NCBI RefSeq assembly: GCF_963855985.1
Contig: NC_087092.1
Coordinates: 6,758,001-6,822,000 of the forward strand
From: Ostrinia nubilalis
Lineage: Eukaryota; Arthropoda; Insecta; Lepidoptera; Crambidae
Reading direction: 5' to 3'
DNA length: 64,000 bases
A program made the translations under genes and the position numbers. Below the pieces are notes generated by a model that did not search any database, was not told the DNA's origin, and saw only the letters and a program-made list of their open reading frames with translations. Below are positions 20,241 to 31,258 of the stretch, piece after piece. Numbering within the stretch: the first letter of the stretch is position 1; every line of letters starts with the position of its first letter.

Positions 20241-22600
20241 GCCGTGGTCACAAGCAGACTGGCGTACACTATCTAGAGATATATAAATTGTAAACCTTTA
20301 CCAGTAATAAATTAAAGAATATTTAAATCTCAGTTAACTGAAATATACATCTAAATAATTATCCAAACTATATTTCATTCACACTTCTTATAGGCAGACT
20401 AAATACATCAGACGCTCAAGATTAATGAGATTCACTAGCTGCCACGCCACGATACCCATATATTTAAACTTAACGTATCTTTATTTCTTTTTAATCTGAC
20501 TTTTAAAATAGGAAGGAGACAATCGATTGAGCTATTTATTTATCGATAAAAATATGTCAACTAAGCTCGATTAGCCATGGAAGAATTTTCAGTCAACTAT
20601 TAAAAAAGTTTGTACCTAATCAAACTACTTATATTCAGGAATAAAAACTAGCCATATACCTGATACTTATTCTACGTCATAAGGGTCATAATTATAAACT
20701 ATGTCAACATTGTAAAAGTTTCTGATTAGCTTAAATCCGAGTAGAACTTATGGAAACCAACTTAAGGTAACTCACTTTAGAACTTGAAAACTACCCACCT
20801 TGAATCAGATTACAGATTAATATTTGATGGTAGGTAGGGAGAAACTCTCACTAGGAAGTATTATGAATAAATAAGACCATACTAAATTAATGATAAAACC
20901 GTAGTAGGTATGTCCGTTTGCAGGTGACTCTCTCCCAAAAAACAAAATATGTTTATGTAGTTTTGTTTTCGTTTTAACGCGTAGTTATTAGTAAAACTTG
21001 ATTTTCCATGACTTAGATTATTGTAAACGTACATTTGATTATGTTAAAGTGTGTCTAATCAGGCATTGGAATGGAAACCAATAACAACATTGGTTTGACA
21101 TGAAATACAATGGCTGAAAAGCTCTGAAAAGATAGAGTTGGTAACTTGTCAACACTTTATTATGGTAACTTAAAATCAAAATGTGTATTAAAGGGAACAA
21201 ACACTCAAACATTTACATTAGTTCATGACTATGCAATTGGACAATGGCACAAGAAAAATCCATCGCAAAAAGTAGTCGCAAAAGGCACTAGGTAAAATTT
21301 CCAGTCAAATTACATTTTTATACTCGGACTCAAGGCAAGATTTAAAAAAAAACTTGCTGTTTCCCCATGACGCTTCTAATTCTAATGGTTTGTTACATTT
21401 TCACAACCACTTTTTGATTTTGATCATTTTGGTAGAGATCGATTGAACCTTAGAAAAAGCTTCAAAAGGTGAAATAGAGTATGAAAGTCATCAGAATTTC
21501 TAAAGTCAGGAATACAAAATTATTTATATTTTTGCTAATACTCAGTAAGAATTAAAGAACTTTCGATCCATAAAGTCTAATAATCTATACAAGTCGTAGA
21601 GAGATGCTAGTATAAACTTTAAACGAAAAAACTTTATTAAACTTTTAAGTATCTACCCGCATACCTTAATCTTTTTTCTTTATACATTCACTGTAGAGGA
21701 CGATCAAAGGACCTAAAGCTAAGCTTTTTGTCACATTTTCTCATCATAGAATCCCCTTTGATGAGGGTTGTATTTCGGAATATCAATTTAATCCGTTGTG
21801 GTTATAGCAACAGTGATGCTTACTTAGCTTGTCGGATTTGCGATTGTGCGCAAAAAATAAACATATTTCAATGTAATATAAATGTAGAGCTTGAAAAGGG
21901 GAATGAACGAAGTTTTTATACTGAGTGAAAACTCGATATAAAATTTTTAACAGATTTTAGACAAAAATAATAATTGTAACTTTTTTGGGAATGAAATCCA
22001 ACGACTCTGATTGCATCTAATACAGTGACATCTTTTGTAGCTATGCAACATACATACAGTAAGGACAATATTGCAAAAAGTTTAATTAAACCTTGTAGGT
22101 ATAGTATTAGTATTTTTCAGAGATACTGTTTAACCAGCAAATGCTTAACATAAAAAATACTGCTGCGCTGACTGAAGTGCATAAGTTCATAAGTTTAACA
22201 AATTTCATTTACCAATTTTACTCCAATTTGGGATGTATCCTAAAGATGACTTTATTACTTTTTACTGCAGTAGTTTGTATTCTTCTCTTGTTCAACATCG
22301 CTTACACTGAACTCGGCCCTAACGCGCATTCGCCACATTGTTGCGAACAACGTGCAACCACGGGATGGCGAATTATGCGATAAATCATGGCGGACAACGT
22401 TATAGGCGAGCCATAAAACCGATCGAAGAGATCACTTCGTTTTAAGCAGCCTGGAAGACATAGTTTGAACGTAGACTTTCAAATTATGACGTCATAGATC
22501 TAACTCTGGAAGATATTTTTCCGGAACACAATTTGTCTTTGTATCATTTTGTCTCAACTCTATAATAATATGTATCATTTTGAGGTAAATAGTCACTACA
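20241..22600. other. Non-coding DNA, no convincing gene
   Basis: The only item worth noting is a 45-codon frame from ATG 22246 to the stop at 22383. It starts with a hydrophobic stretch (MTLLLFTAVVCILLLFNIAYT) that would pass as a signal peptide, then a short Cys-containing tail (HSPHCCEQ). With no promoter, homolog or codon evidence I treat it as chance. Near 22325-22380 ATTCGCCA/TGGCGAAT forms an inverted pair. Confidence 0.35.
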
Positions 22601-22775
22601 TAGTATGAAACAAAGTCGCTTCGCTGTCTGTCTGTCCTTAGGTATGCTTAGATCTTTACAACTACGCGACGGATTTTGATGTGGTTTTTTAAATAGAGGG
22701 ATCATGAGGAAGGTTTATATGCATAAAACATGCATATCAGCATTGCACCTGTGCGAAGCTGGGGCGGATCGCTAG
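22601..22775 (+). mobile_element. Helitron-like element, second subfamily
   Basis: Starts near TAGTATGAAACAAAGTCGCT, has a short CTGTCTGTCTGTCC microsatellite, GATCTTTACAACTACGCGAC and ATTTTGATGTGG, and ends GGGGCGGATCGCTAG. The CTAG terminus and the Helitron-like internal layout (microsatellite near the 5' end, GC-rich 3' end) place it with the Lep1-type elements. It has a different body from the copies at 15.7 and 34.7 kb. Confidence 0.75.
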
Positions 22776-22879
22776 TCTTATAAGTTTACGTCGAGTACTT
22801 TAAAATTACAATTTGATACAATAAGGTACGAATTACTCGTAGGTAAGAATATTTTATTTCCATTTATTTTTATTATAAA

Positions 22880-23054
22880 CTAGCTTTTGCCCGCGGCTTC
22901 ACTCGCGTGAATTTTAGTGTCACAGACACCACGGCACCACCCACCCGGCATAACCCAGATTAACATATAGGCTATAATTTCCTATATGTTAATCTGGGTT
23001 ACAAACAATTATACTGTATAGTTTCAACAAAATCCGTTCAGTAGTTTTTGCTGT
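22880..23054 (-). mobile_element. Helitron/Lep1-like fragment
   Basis: Reverse-strand fragment. It begins with the 3' terminus (CTAGCTTTTGCCCGCGGC) and includes AATTTTAGTGTCACAGA and ATCCGTTCAGTAGTTTTTGC. It is the same family as 34671-34857 but internally rearranged by the palindrome at 22951-23001. Confidence 0.82.
22951..23001. repeat. Perfect 21-bp fold-back inside the Helitron
   Basis: Arms at 22951-22971 (starting TAACCCAGATTAAC) and 22981-23001, with loop CTATAATTT. In related copies this stretch occurs once, so the second arm was copied from the first in inverted orientation after the element inserted. Confidence 0.9.
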
Positions 23055-23700
23055 TATTAAGTTCTTTTGAATAATAGAAGAAGAACAGCATATTTATTTT
23101 AATTATCATTATAAGTATAAGTATAATTTATTCAAACACGAAAACATGTTCAATGTGCAATCGATTTCAAAGTTAGTTGTTCCCAGTCACAAGTCGCCTT
23201 GCGGTTTCGCACGGCCATATTGCGCGTGAATCAATTTTATTGTTATGAACTAAACGTTTAGTAATCCCGAGAACCTTTGAGACTTCACAAACAGACAGTT
23301 AAATTTGAATACCTAAATAAGTAAGTACCTACCTAAGCAATACTTGCTATGCCCTCACAGGGTGCATGTGATGTACTTCCCTACCATTTACCAACTGTCA
23401 AACCACACATGTAATGCAAATAAATGATTTGATTGATTGATAAGCCATTAATAAATATTTTTCAAAATACCACTAATTAATTACTGTTTGCATAAATTGA
23501 CGGTTTTAAATACATAACAGTAAAATCAAACTCGCATAATATTATTTTCAGTTGTGAGTACATTATGTAGTACGTGATTATTTATTTAATAATGTGTGTA
23601 AATTAAAGAACATAGAGTTTAATTCACACGCAGCAACAACAAGTTTTAAAAGCTTCTCAAATATAAGCTCTACTAATTCACACGTCAGTGTTATCTCTGC
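23055..23700. other. Non-coding DNA, nothing recognised
   Basis: AT-rich spacer. Confidence 0.5.
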
Positions 23701-23756
23701 AGATGACTTTAGATTTGTCTCGGTTATTTGACTTTAGAGATTCTCGGGCGACTGCT

Positions 23757-23840
23757 TTTCCATTGCCCGGCAAGCGGAAGGTCGTGGGTTCGAGTCCCGC
23801 TTTAGGCAATTCGATTTTTTCAAATTGTTTATTTAAAGTT
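23757..23840 (+). repeat. tRNA-derived SINE fragment
   Basis: GGCAAGCGGAAGGTCGTGGG then TTCGAGTCCCGC is a well-preserved T-arm/B-box region. The AATTCGATTTTTTCAAATTG tail matches the copy at 6335-6415. On the minus strand this gives the false peptide AGLEPTTFRLPG, familiar from misannotated SINEs. No complete cloverleaf is present. Confidence 0.75.
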
Positions 23841-24750
23841 TTTTGATATCTTGTATAATTAAGAAATAATCGAGTGAGATCACTTATCGTTTCCACCCTG
23901 TATAGCTACCTACATTACTACGTATTCCCTCTACAATGACTTGTTTCTACACGTGGACGTCCAACGGCCGACGACCGCTAGTTCACCAGACTTGCTAAAT
24001 AACAAATCATGTGGCTTATTCTGTGAAAACTACGAAAGCTGCTGTACAAAACTACACAAATATTTTGACGGTCATTGTATTCTGATCGTGTGGTATGCTG
24101 TGTCAAGTTCAAGAAAACTTTTGAGCGCAATAAGTCTCTTTCATTAGCATAAGTTACATATTTTACCGACTTCAAAAAAAGGAGGAGTTTCTCAATACGA
24201 CTGTACCTATGTTTTTCTACCATAACATTACGAGAGATGCCACACGGGCGTTGACGTTACGGCGTCTCTCATACGTTATACTCAACTCTTCTTGTCGTAA
24301 TGTTTATGATAATTTGCAAATAATACAATAGGGAGATCGTCAAGTTGCGCAAGAATACGAAACAAATTAAACATTCCTAACTCAAAACAATACTCCTTGA
24401 CGTATTTTTATTGAAAATATTCTCCAGAGGTTTTGATTGGATCGCGTTAATAATTTTACTAAATTGCCGAATCAGAGGTAACAATATTGAATTTACTCAG
24501 AAACAAACAGCTCCCAAGAGAAGCCCGTCAAAGTGTTTCTATGACAAACCGAACAGCAAAAGCAGTTCTCAGTAAGGGAAACGTGATTAAAACCGATGCA
24601 ATGACTTAGGGACTGCGCATATTATTATCGGGACGGCATCGACACGGCAAGGGATTTTACGTGACGAATAATATCGTACTTTATAGTTTTAACGCTGCGG
24701 TTGAAATTGCATTGTCAAGGCCGATTTGGTTTCCTAAGCCTAGGCGCAGA
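23841..24750. other. Non-coding DNA
   Basis: An imperfect inverted pair built on CGAGAGATGCC and GGCGTCTCTCATACG lies at about 24220-24277. Nothing else is recognised. Confidence 0.4.
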
Positions 24751-24765
24751 CCACCGACTTTTTGT

Positions 24766-24883
24766 CGGCCGATAGTTGGGTCCGGTTGTTAATCAGTGGA
24801 TGTATGAAAGTGCACACATTAGTATCGGCCAATTCTTCATACAATTTAGACTCTACAAATTAGAAGGGCCCAACTATCGGCCG
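24766..24883. mobile_element. Probable MITE core
   Basis: A 15-bp perfect inverted repeat, CGGCCGATAGTTGGG at 24766-24780 and its complement at 24869-24883. The flanking GACTTTTTGTCGG on the left reads like a known moth repeat. The outer ends are eroded and no target duplication is seen. Confidence 0.6.
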
Positions 24884-25123
24884 ATCACTGGTCAACACTG
24901 GTTTTGCCACACGAACTTTGATAGCTAAATTTGTTTTATCAATCTACCCTCATTATTAAAACACAGTTGTCATATGTCAATTAGCCTCATCTTTGTTGTG
25001 ATACGGTAATATTCATAACTAGCACTACGGCAGTAAATTAACAGAAACGCTTACAAGTAAATCGTTATAAAAAAAATTGTCGTTGAATTTGAACACTTTT
25101 TTGGATTTATTAACCCTGTGAAC

Positions 25124-26025
25124 ATGTCGAGGAAGTGTAATAATGATCCTAACTCTTTTTGTTATGTTTGCGGAGAACTTACATTCAAAAAACAAAGACG
25201 AAATTTTACGAATCTTGTGTTGGAGTGTTATCACCAATGTTTTGGTTTTTCTGTAGTTATCAAGACAAATCCTGGGCCCCTCATGTCTGTTGCATAATAT
25301 CCCCTCATGTCTTGAACAAAGGTGCACGATCTATGCCGTTTGTTGACTTATGATATGGACTGAACAGCGAGATCTCGTTTCTGATTGCTATTTTTGTCTC
25401 ACTGACATAAAAGGTATAAATTACAAGAAAAAAAAACACAGTTATTTACCCTAACTTATCTTAGGCTTTAAGACCAGTCTCTCATTGTAAAAAATTGCCA
25501 GAACTAATACCAGTTGCAACTACGTCTCTGTTGAGAACGACAATTCACAACCGTCCACTTCAGGTCAATCTGTTGTCCCTAAAAATTGATGCTGAGATAA
25601 AAGAGGGTAGGTAATTTTGTTGGCCCTCAAATTAGGGAGTTAATGTATGATTCAAGATTTGAAGAAAAATTAAGCGATTTAGAAAAATCTGCATAGGAAG
25701 GCTTTTAAAAATGTTGTTGTAAATTTTTTGGGTAACCACAAGAGTGACAGCTACAGAGAGTTGGTTAGCGAGCTAGTATTGTCATATCAAGCGTTGGATT
25801 GCAACATGTCACTTCAGATCCATTTTTTAGACTCGCACCTGGATATTTTTCTGACAATTAGGGGCTGTCAGCGACGAGCACGGTGAGAGGTTCCATCAGG
25901 TCATTTCTAATATGGAAAAGCGGTACCAGGGCATATGGAGCCCAATTATGTTCGCAGATTACTGCTGGACAATTAAAAGGGACCAACCAGTAGCTAAATA
26001 TATAATGAAAATCTTAGATTATTAA
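25124..26025 (+). pseudogene. Decayed transposon-associated zinc-finger-type gene
   Basis: Reads as a broken member of a multi-copy arthropod protein family of unknown function. It starts MSRKCNNDPNSFCYVCGE (25124), with a CxxC that probably binds zinc. It then shifts frame to SYQDKSWAPHVCC (about 25257-25295). Later blocks include FLGNHKSDSYRELVSEL (about 25720) and CNMSLQIHFLDSHLDIF (about 25800). The last block, NMEKRYQGIWSPIMFADYCW (about 25910), leads to the stop at 26023-26025. Several frameshifts and stops destroy it. In other genomes this family occurs in many near-identical copies, implying a mobile origin. The family is from memory and the link to a named superfamily is not established. 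Confidence 0.75.
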
Positions 26026-26250
26026 GTCATTTATTAAAAAAATAAGCTTTTGATATACGAGATCTGTGTTTTTTCTTAATATTTTAAATTATTCAATATA
26101 ATAAAATCCTTGTCTAGCTAATTTTTTTTAACTGTTTATTTTTTCTTACAATCACCAATTAAAGTAAAAAATATCACAAAAGTCCGTGTGGCACGATAAA
26201 GTTAAAATTTTGTTGACCAGTGTTATGAGTCTTGTAGTCTGCGGGGAGTC
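26026..26250. other. AT-rich spacer
   Basis: Downstream of the pseudogene; T/A-rich. It may contain its 3' untranslated remnant. Nothing else seen. Confidence 0.4.
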
Positions 26251-26253
26251 TAA

Positions 26254-26367
26254 GGCTGAGTTGCACTACCTAACTTTAACGGTAACTTTGACGATAACCG
26301 GTGTTTTTTGTATGAATACAGATTTTTGACGTTTGTAAAAGTTAAAATAAGATGATGCACCCCAGCC
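26254..26367. mobile_element. GGCTGRGTTGCACCA MITE, copy 3
   Basis: 114 bp, flanked by TAA on both sides (26251-26253 and 26368-26370). Left end GGCTGAGTTGCACTACC, right end GATGATGCACCCCAGCC. The interior includes GATTTTTGACGTTTGTAAAA. Several substitutions make it an older copy. Confidence 0.85.
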
Positions 26368-26500
26368 TAAGACGTGGCATGCTAAAACTACATTGCGAAT
26401 ACAACCGTAGTGTTAAAACAATAAAGTACATTATTGTTCGTCACCTAAAAACCCTTGCCGTGCCGTCCCTATTATGTGCGCAGTCCCTAAGCCCGATTTT

Positions 26501-26608
26501 CACCAAGGCAAAGTGGAGCGGAGAAATGTTTTGAATAGCCAATCATATTTCATTCATTATTGGAGAATGAAATCTGATTACAAAAAATATCTCCGCTTCG
26601 CCTTGGTG
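26501..26608. mobile_element. MITE with CACCAAGGC ends
   Basis: Terminal inverted repeats CACCAAGGCAAAGTGGAGCG on the left and, inward from the right, CACCAAGGCGAAGCGGAG. A second inverted pair lies inside (TCATTCATTATTGGAGAATGA). Non-coding. The two overlapping frames that cross it are artefacts. Confidence 0.75.
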
Positions 26609-27350
26609 GATACCCAACCTTATATAAGTACGCGGAATCCTAAAAGAGTAGTAAAACGACCGGTCACTGTTTGCTTTGTCGGTCAAAGCCGAACTGTGTC
26701 GTCGTGCCTCGCTAATCAAGACGACAACTGATACTTCGCCGAAGAATCTCTGGACCAAGTGCTAACGGAAACAAATGAACTGTGACAGGGTTGCCAATGC
26801 ACTCTCTAGTTTGACCTCATCTACCAAATATTGTTGCTACGAGTAGGTACTTCTACCACAATTCCTTTTATATTTCTGGCAACTGTGCTCTTAGAGGGTT
26901 ACCTAGATCTTTTAGAATAGATTAGACCATATTATAGAGACCGCCTAAATTCAATTATTAATATGCCACTTAGTCTTCATCTTTTTAATCCTTGTTATTG
27001 TCTATCTTTGTGTGCTGTACAACATAAAAGCATCTAATAAGGTAAATATGTGTACATACTGGCGTGCTCGAATTATACGTAACTATGGGAGTTACCTATC
27101 TCATTTTCATGATAGGTACTATGCACCTTAGTCTTTTCAAAGTATTTTATAAAGCACAACGTGTTATCTTAGACAAAATATTCCAAATAACTTACTTGTC
27201 CACCCGGAAACCGTTATTGAATAACTAAAACCGAGACCGGCAGAATCAGGGTAATAACGAAAAATGCTTTTGACCAAAGCTTTAAGTTTTGAAAAAGTGA
27301 GTATATAGAGTTTAGGTTTTTTTCCACAAAAATATTAGCCCTTAAATGGT
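26609..27350. other. Non-coding DNA, nothing recognised
   Basis: No supported feature. Confidence 0.5.
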
Positions 27351-27352
27351 TT

Positions 27353-27720
27353 TTGTCCGTTTTAAAGGACATGTCAAATAATTGCTTACAGAATCTAAAT
27401 TAAAGCAATTTATCGACTTTCAAGGGATATTTTATAAAAAGCATGATATTTTATGTGAAACACGGGGCTGTAGTTCAATAAAAAGCCGCGAATTTTAAAA
27501 ATCAAGACAGTTGAATAAATGCAACAGCAATGTCAAGTTTTCACTCTTGATAAATGTGGCAATACTGTAGGTATTACACTTGTTCTTGTGCTTTATTGAT
27601 TGATTTTAGAATATTAACGAATAAAACTGACGGTTATTGCCAAAACTGTACAAAAAAATATCGATTTTTTTCCATTCATTTCAAGGTTACAAATGTTATG
27701 TCACTTAAAACGGACAATGC
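27353..27720. mobile_element. MITE with GGCAATGTCCGTTTTAAG ends
   Basis: The left end reads TTGTCCGTTTTAAAGGACAT and the right end is the inverted copy (ATGTCACTTAAAACGGACAA, then TGC). The length is about 370 bp. The same terminal motif recurs twice at 28209-28276. The interior is AT-rich and non-coding. Confidence 0.65.
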
Positions 27721-27879
27721 TATGTATCAGTAATAAATACTCATGTTGATTTTTAGACATTTTTACCCAATTTCCCCCTTTCAGATGTTGAATTCTGAAA
27801 TAACCTGAAACACGTGTTTATTCATTTATCGATAGGAATGTATCCTGTGAAGTTTCGAATTAAATAGTGTAACTAATTT

Positions 27880-28070
27880 TGTTTCGCCCTACAAACTTTG
27901 GACCCCCATTTCACCCCCTTAGGGGATAATTTTGGAAAAATCCTTTCTGATAACACCCCTAGACCCTAATAAGGAACCTACATGCCAAACTTTGTGTCTT
28001 TATACCCACCGGTTTGGGATTTATGTTGATAAATCAGGCAGTCAGTTTCTGTTTTTATATGTCAGGGTAT
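27880..28070 (+). repeat. Interspersed repeat fragment
   Basis: CCCCATTTCACCCCCTTAGG, then GATAATTTTGGAAAAATCC, ACCTACATGCCAAACTTTGT and GATAAATCAGGCAGTCAGTT. This order of phrases is familiar from insect dispersed repeats. The transposon class is unknown. Confidence 0.5.
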
Positions 28071-28208
28071 TTTTTGATAAATTTATGTAAAATCAACAGT
28101 AAATAGTCCAGATGGATTGCAAAAGGCGCTGGATTAGCCAGAGGATGATTATCAGGGATTCCTGTATTGTTATTAAGAAAAGTTATTTTACGTTTGTTTT
28201 TCTAAACT

Positions 28209-28276
28209 GGCAATGTCCGCCCTAAGTGACATGGTTGTAATGCTAAATAATTGGCAATGTCCGTTTTGAGTGACAT
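28209..28276 (+). repeat. Two tandem copies of a 24-nt MITE terminus
   Basis: GGCAATGTCCGCCCTAAGTG at 28209 and GGCAATGTCCGTTTTGAGTG at 28253, each followed by ACAT, 44 bp apart in the same direction. They match the termini of 27353-27720, so a second, rearranged copy of that MITE probably sits here. Confidence 0.7.
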
Positions 28277-29980
28277 GTCATAACTTCTATACTAATTGAA
28301 ATTTTTTCAAAAAGTAAATATTTTTTTCTTAATCTATCAAAACAATACCTAAATCCCAAATTTGACCATTTTTGAAACAAGGGTTCAATGAGTGCCAATT
28401 TAAGGGTTAACTGCAAACTTTTGACGCAAACCATTTTCGCATCGTCCACCATTTGAATATGTTGTCAACATTTCAAAAGGTGGCAGCCCTTGCACTGCTT
28501 CTTGTTAAAAGCTACTGGAATACTGCTCATAGAAAAACACACCGTTACACGTCAGCGATAAAAGTGTGTTTCGCTTGAAGAAAACTCGCTCTGGTTGTAC
28601 CGTGAGCATTTTATCGAAGTGAGGAGACGCGACATGTCCTCGAGGACAATGTATGTGTAAACTGGGGGAAAATAAATACTGATGTATCTCTAGCGCGTTA
28701 ATAGTTTGACGTGGAGATAAATACACCACTCTTTTTAGTTGCAGAAGCATTCCTATCGTATTCCTTGAGAGTGACATAACGCGTGTTGACACCACCAATC
28801 AATTGACGTACTTTTTAAAACTGTGAAAACGACTCTCCCGTAGATTTTATATAGCAAGGCAAAAATCTTAATTTACAGGCAGGTAGTTAATTGTGTTTTT
28901 AAAACCAGAAGGAAGTGTTTTTATAAAAGTTAGCGTAGTGTCAAATAGTCTATTATAACGATACTGTTTCTGGAAATATTTGAATTTTAGATTACTTACA
29001 CAGAAAGTTTGTGGATCAGCTGCGATGCTGCTTCCCGATCTGTTTAATTGTTTCAACACAGCGGGTCGTACAAAGTGATAAGCGCCATCTAACGGAAACG
29101 TATTGAACCAATAACTATGCGACGTAAAATAGGACCCTCACCTGAAAGGGATAGACAAATAAAAAATCCCCTACCATGTAGGTTTTCACAATGAGATCTC
29201 AACCTTGGTGTACATTGTACATGTGTACATAGGTGTATATCTGACTGTCCAGTAAGCTTTCATAGTAAGTAAATCAGACAACTGCAGTGTCGAAATGACC
29301 CGTATGGCTCGTATTTTTTAGAGTTTCAATAAATACCTAATTAATGGTAGAAATGTGGATAGCTATTTTAATTAGTCCTTTTCCCGAATTTTTGTTACCA
29401 ACATCTGCAATGCAATAATGCAATTTCAAAATAAATTAAATTACGTAACGAATTTAACAAAACCAATAAATTATGCAAGTGTTAAGGATACCAAGTAAAA
29501 TAATTTAACTTTAATTCCCGTTACCAATCAGCCATAAATTTCCCCTATTATTTTTCCAAGAAACGGCAGTACGCTGATTGAACCGAGTCACGTTTAAGGT
29601 CGCAAATCGTCAATGTACGGTGTTCCCTTTGGCTTCGTTTATTAATTACACGGGTGAATTACCCCACCTCCCCATTTCCCGGCTCCCACCTCCCACTAAC
29701 GCCAATAACTTGTTTATCGCGCGACTGCGGAAACTAGATCCTTAACTGCGATCGGAAAATATCCCTCGAATTTCCGTGACGACAGGTACGAAATCACTTG
29801 CGCTAAATATACTTACAGGATAATGTGTAAGGCACACCGTATGAAAAATTAAAATTGACGAAAGGTATCTAATTACACACAGTTTTTTCTATACCTGCTG
29901 AAAAGAAATCAATGTAACTGTTTTAAAGGGAGGTGAAAGATTTTCGCTATTCACAATACCTATTCATTTAAAATTTTAAA
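28277..29980. other. Non-coding DNA, no recognised gene
   Basis: The 97-codon minus-strand frame at 28505-28798 has no recognisable motif. Around 29580-29760 the sequence is less AT-rich. Nothing else is supported. Confidence 0.4.
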
Positions 29981-29981
29981 A

Positions 29982-30022
29982 TCTATACTAGTCTATACTA
30001 ACATTATAAATGCGAAAGTAAC

Positions 30023-30061
<39 letters not shown>

Positions 30062-30235
30062 TGCTTTCACGCCTAAACCACTGAAGCGATTTTGATGAAA
30101 TTTGGCATAGAGATGGTTTGAGTCCCAGGATATAGGATAGTTTATATCCCGGTTTTTGAAACAGGGACGCGCGCGGTAATGTTTTTCTGTGACAGACAAA
30201 ATTCCACGCGGGCGAAGCCGCGGACGTAAAGCTAG
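29982..30235 (+). mobile_element. Lep1-like Helitron with GTCY microsatellite
   Basis: Starts with TCTATACTAG, has the body TAACATTATAAATGCGAAAG, and a (GTCT/GTTT)n microsatellite at about 30026-30060. Next come TTGATGAAATTTGGCATAG and GGGACGCGCGCGGTAATG. It ends at CTAG (30232-30235) after the hairpin CGCGG-GCGAAG-CCGCG. The host bases are A before TC and T after CTAG. 5' TC, a 3' hairpin, CTAG and A|T insertion are the Helitron hallmarks. GTCY-carrying elements of this kind have been described in Lepidoptera. Non-autonomous. Confidence 0.9.
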
Positions 30236-30380
30236 TGCTGTTATAATGGCACAACAGAAAAAATCGTCAATGACTTCAAATGACACTCATTTATTATTTA
30301 TATTACACTTATTTATTTATTATTTAAAAATAAGTTGAATTTTTTTTGTTTTTTGTGGGTCAGATTACTCAGATTCAAGC

Positions 30381-30420
30381 GTTGTTCTACGTAAGCAGAA
30401 GCTTGCTTACGTAGAACAAC
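30381..30420. repeat. Perfect 17-bp fold-back palindrome, 6-nt loop
   Basis: GTTGTTCTACGTAAGCA at 30381-30397, loop GAAGCT, inverted copy at 30404-30420. It runs straight into a (TTGC)n microsatellite at about 30418-30440, which may have provoked the event. Confidence 0.88.
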
Positions 30421-30441
30421 TTGCTTGCTTGCTTGCTTGCG

Positions 30442-31214
30442 CAAGCACCAGAGACGCTAGAGCGTAAGTTAAACCAAAAAGAATAAAAGTGGTAATTTTA
30501 CTAACAAATGAAGCTACTTAAGTAATGTAACGTAACGAAACGCGACCATCATCAACAATAAGTCGCAACGCTTAACGTAGTGTCGCGCCTCGTATCGCTG
30601 ACGTAGGACATCGAGTTAGAGACGTAAGAACCAGCACATCGGATTTTACACGTTGCAAAATCACCCTTCTTACCTCTTCATAAGTTACAGCAGTTTACTT
30701 GACGTGCCTGTACAACGTATTCATTTATTAACATCGATTGACGCTGCAGGCGGCTCTTAATTAATTATCCCGGATTTATGAGCGTCCCAGGAGGCTGTCG
30801 GGACAGAGTGACAACGGTTGAGGGCTGCGGCGCGTAGGAGATGCGTCTTGCATTGTCCGGGAGGGTAACGATGACGTATTTGAAAGGGCAAGTAAATAAA
30901 TTGTTCGAAACATCATAGATTATCTGGCCCTTAACTAAGTTGAAGTTGTAAAATATTGCAAACGTCCGTGTAAGTTCAGGATAGCAGGATTAAAACGTGT
31001 GGACCACGAGACCGCAGCGCGTTCATTTTAAGCCTGTTCATAATGTGAACCACTCCCGCTTTGAAACTTATTATGTGTTATGTTTTTAATGCTTTTATCG
31101 CACTGCTATTTTCTTGTCTACTTTAACGCACGTTGGCCCCAATGCTGGTCAAAAAAATGGTATTGGCAACGTATTTTCTAAATCCACATGTTGGACTAAT
31201 GGTTTTAAAGCATT
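30442..31214. other. Non-coding DNA, partly GC-rich
   Basis: Around 30720-30870 G+C rises and several CGs cluster, possibly a conserved non-coding block. No open frame or repeat end. Confidence 0.4.
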
Positions 31215-31258
31215 TAAATGACAGGAACATTAATATTAATAAATGTTCCTGTCATTTA
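31215..31258. repeat. Perfect 17-bp fold-back palindrome, 10-nt loop
   Basis: TAAATGACAGGAACATT (31215-31231) and its exact reverse complement (31242-31258) around AATATTAATA. No transposon context. Confidence 0.88.

Noticed and set aside
22246..22383. 45-residue secreted micropeptide
   Set aside because: It has a plausible hydrophobic leader, but random AT-rich DNA often encodes Leu/Phe/Ile runs. There is no promoter, homolog or repeat of the frame.
23678..23896. 72-codon minus-strand protein containing AGLEPTTFRLPG
   Set aside because: This peptide is the usual false translation of a tRNA-derived SINE; the DNA beneath it is a SINE fragment.
28505..28798. 97-codon minus-strand frame as a gene
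   Set aside because: No motif, splice signal or composition change supports it.
30020..30062. GTCT repeats as a CRISPR-like array or independent microsatellite
   Set aside because: The repeats are short, uninterrupted and inside a Helitron. This is a eukaryotic genome window.
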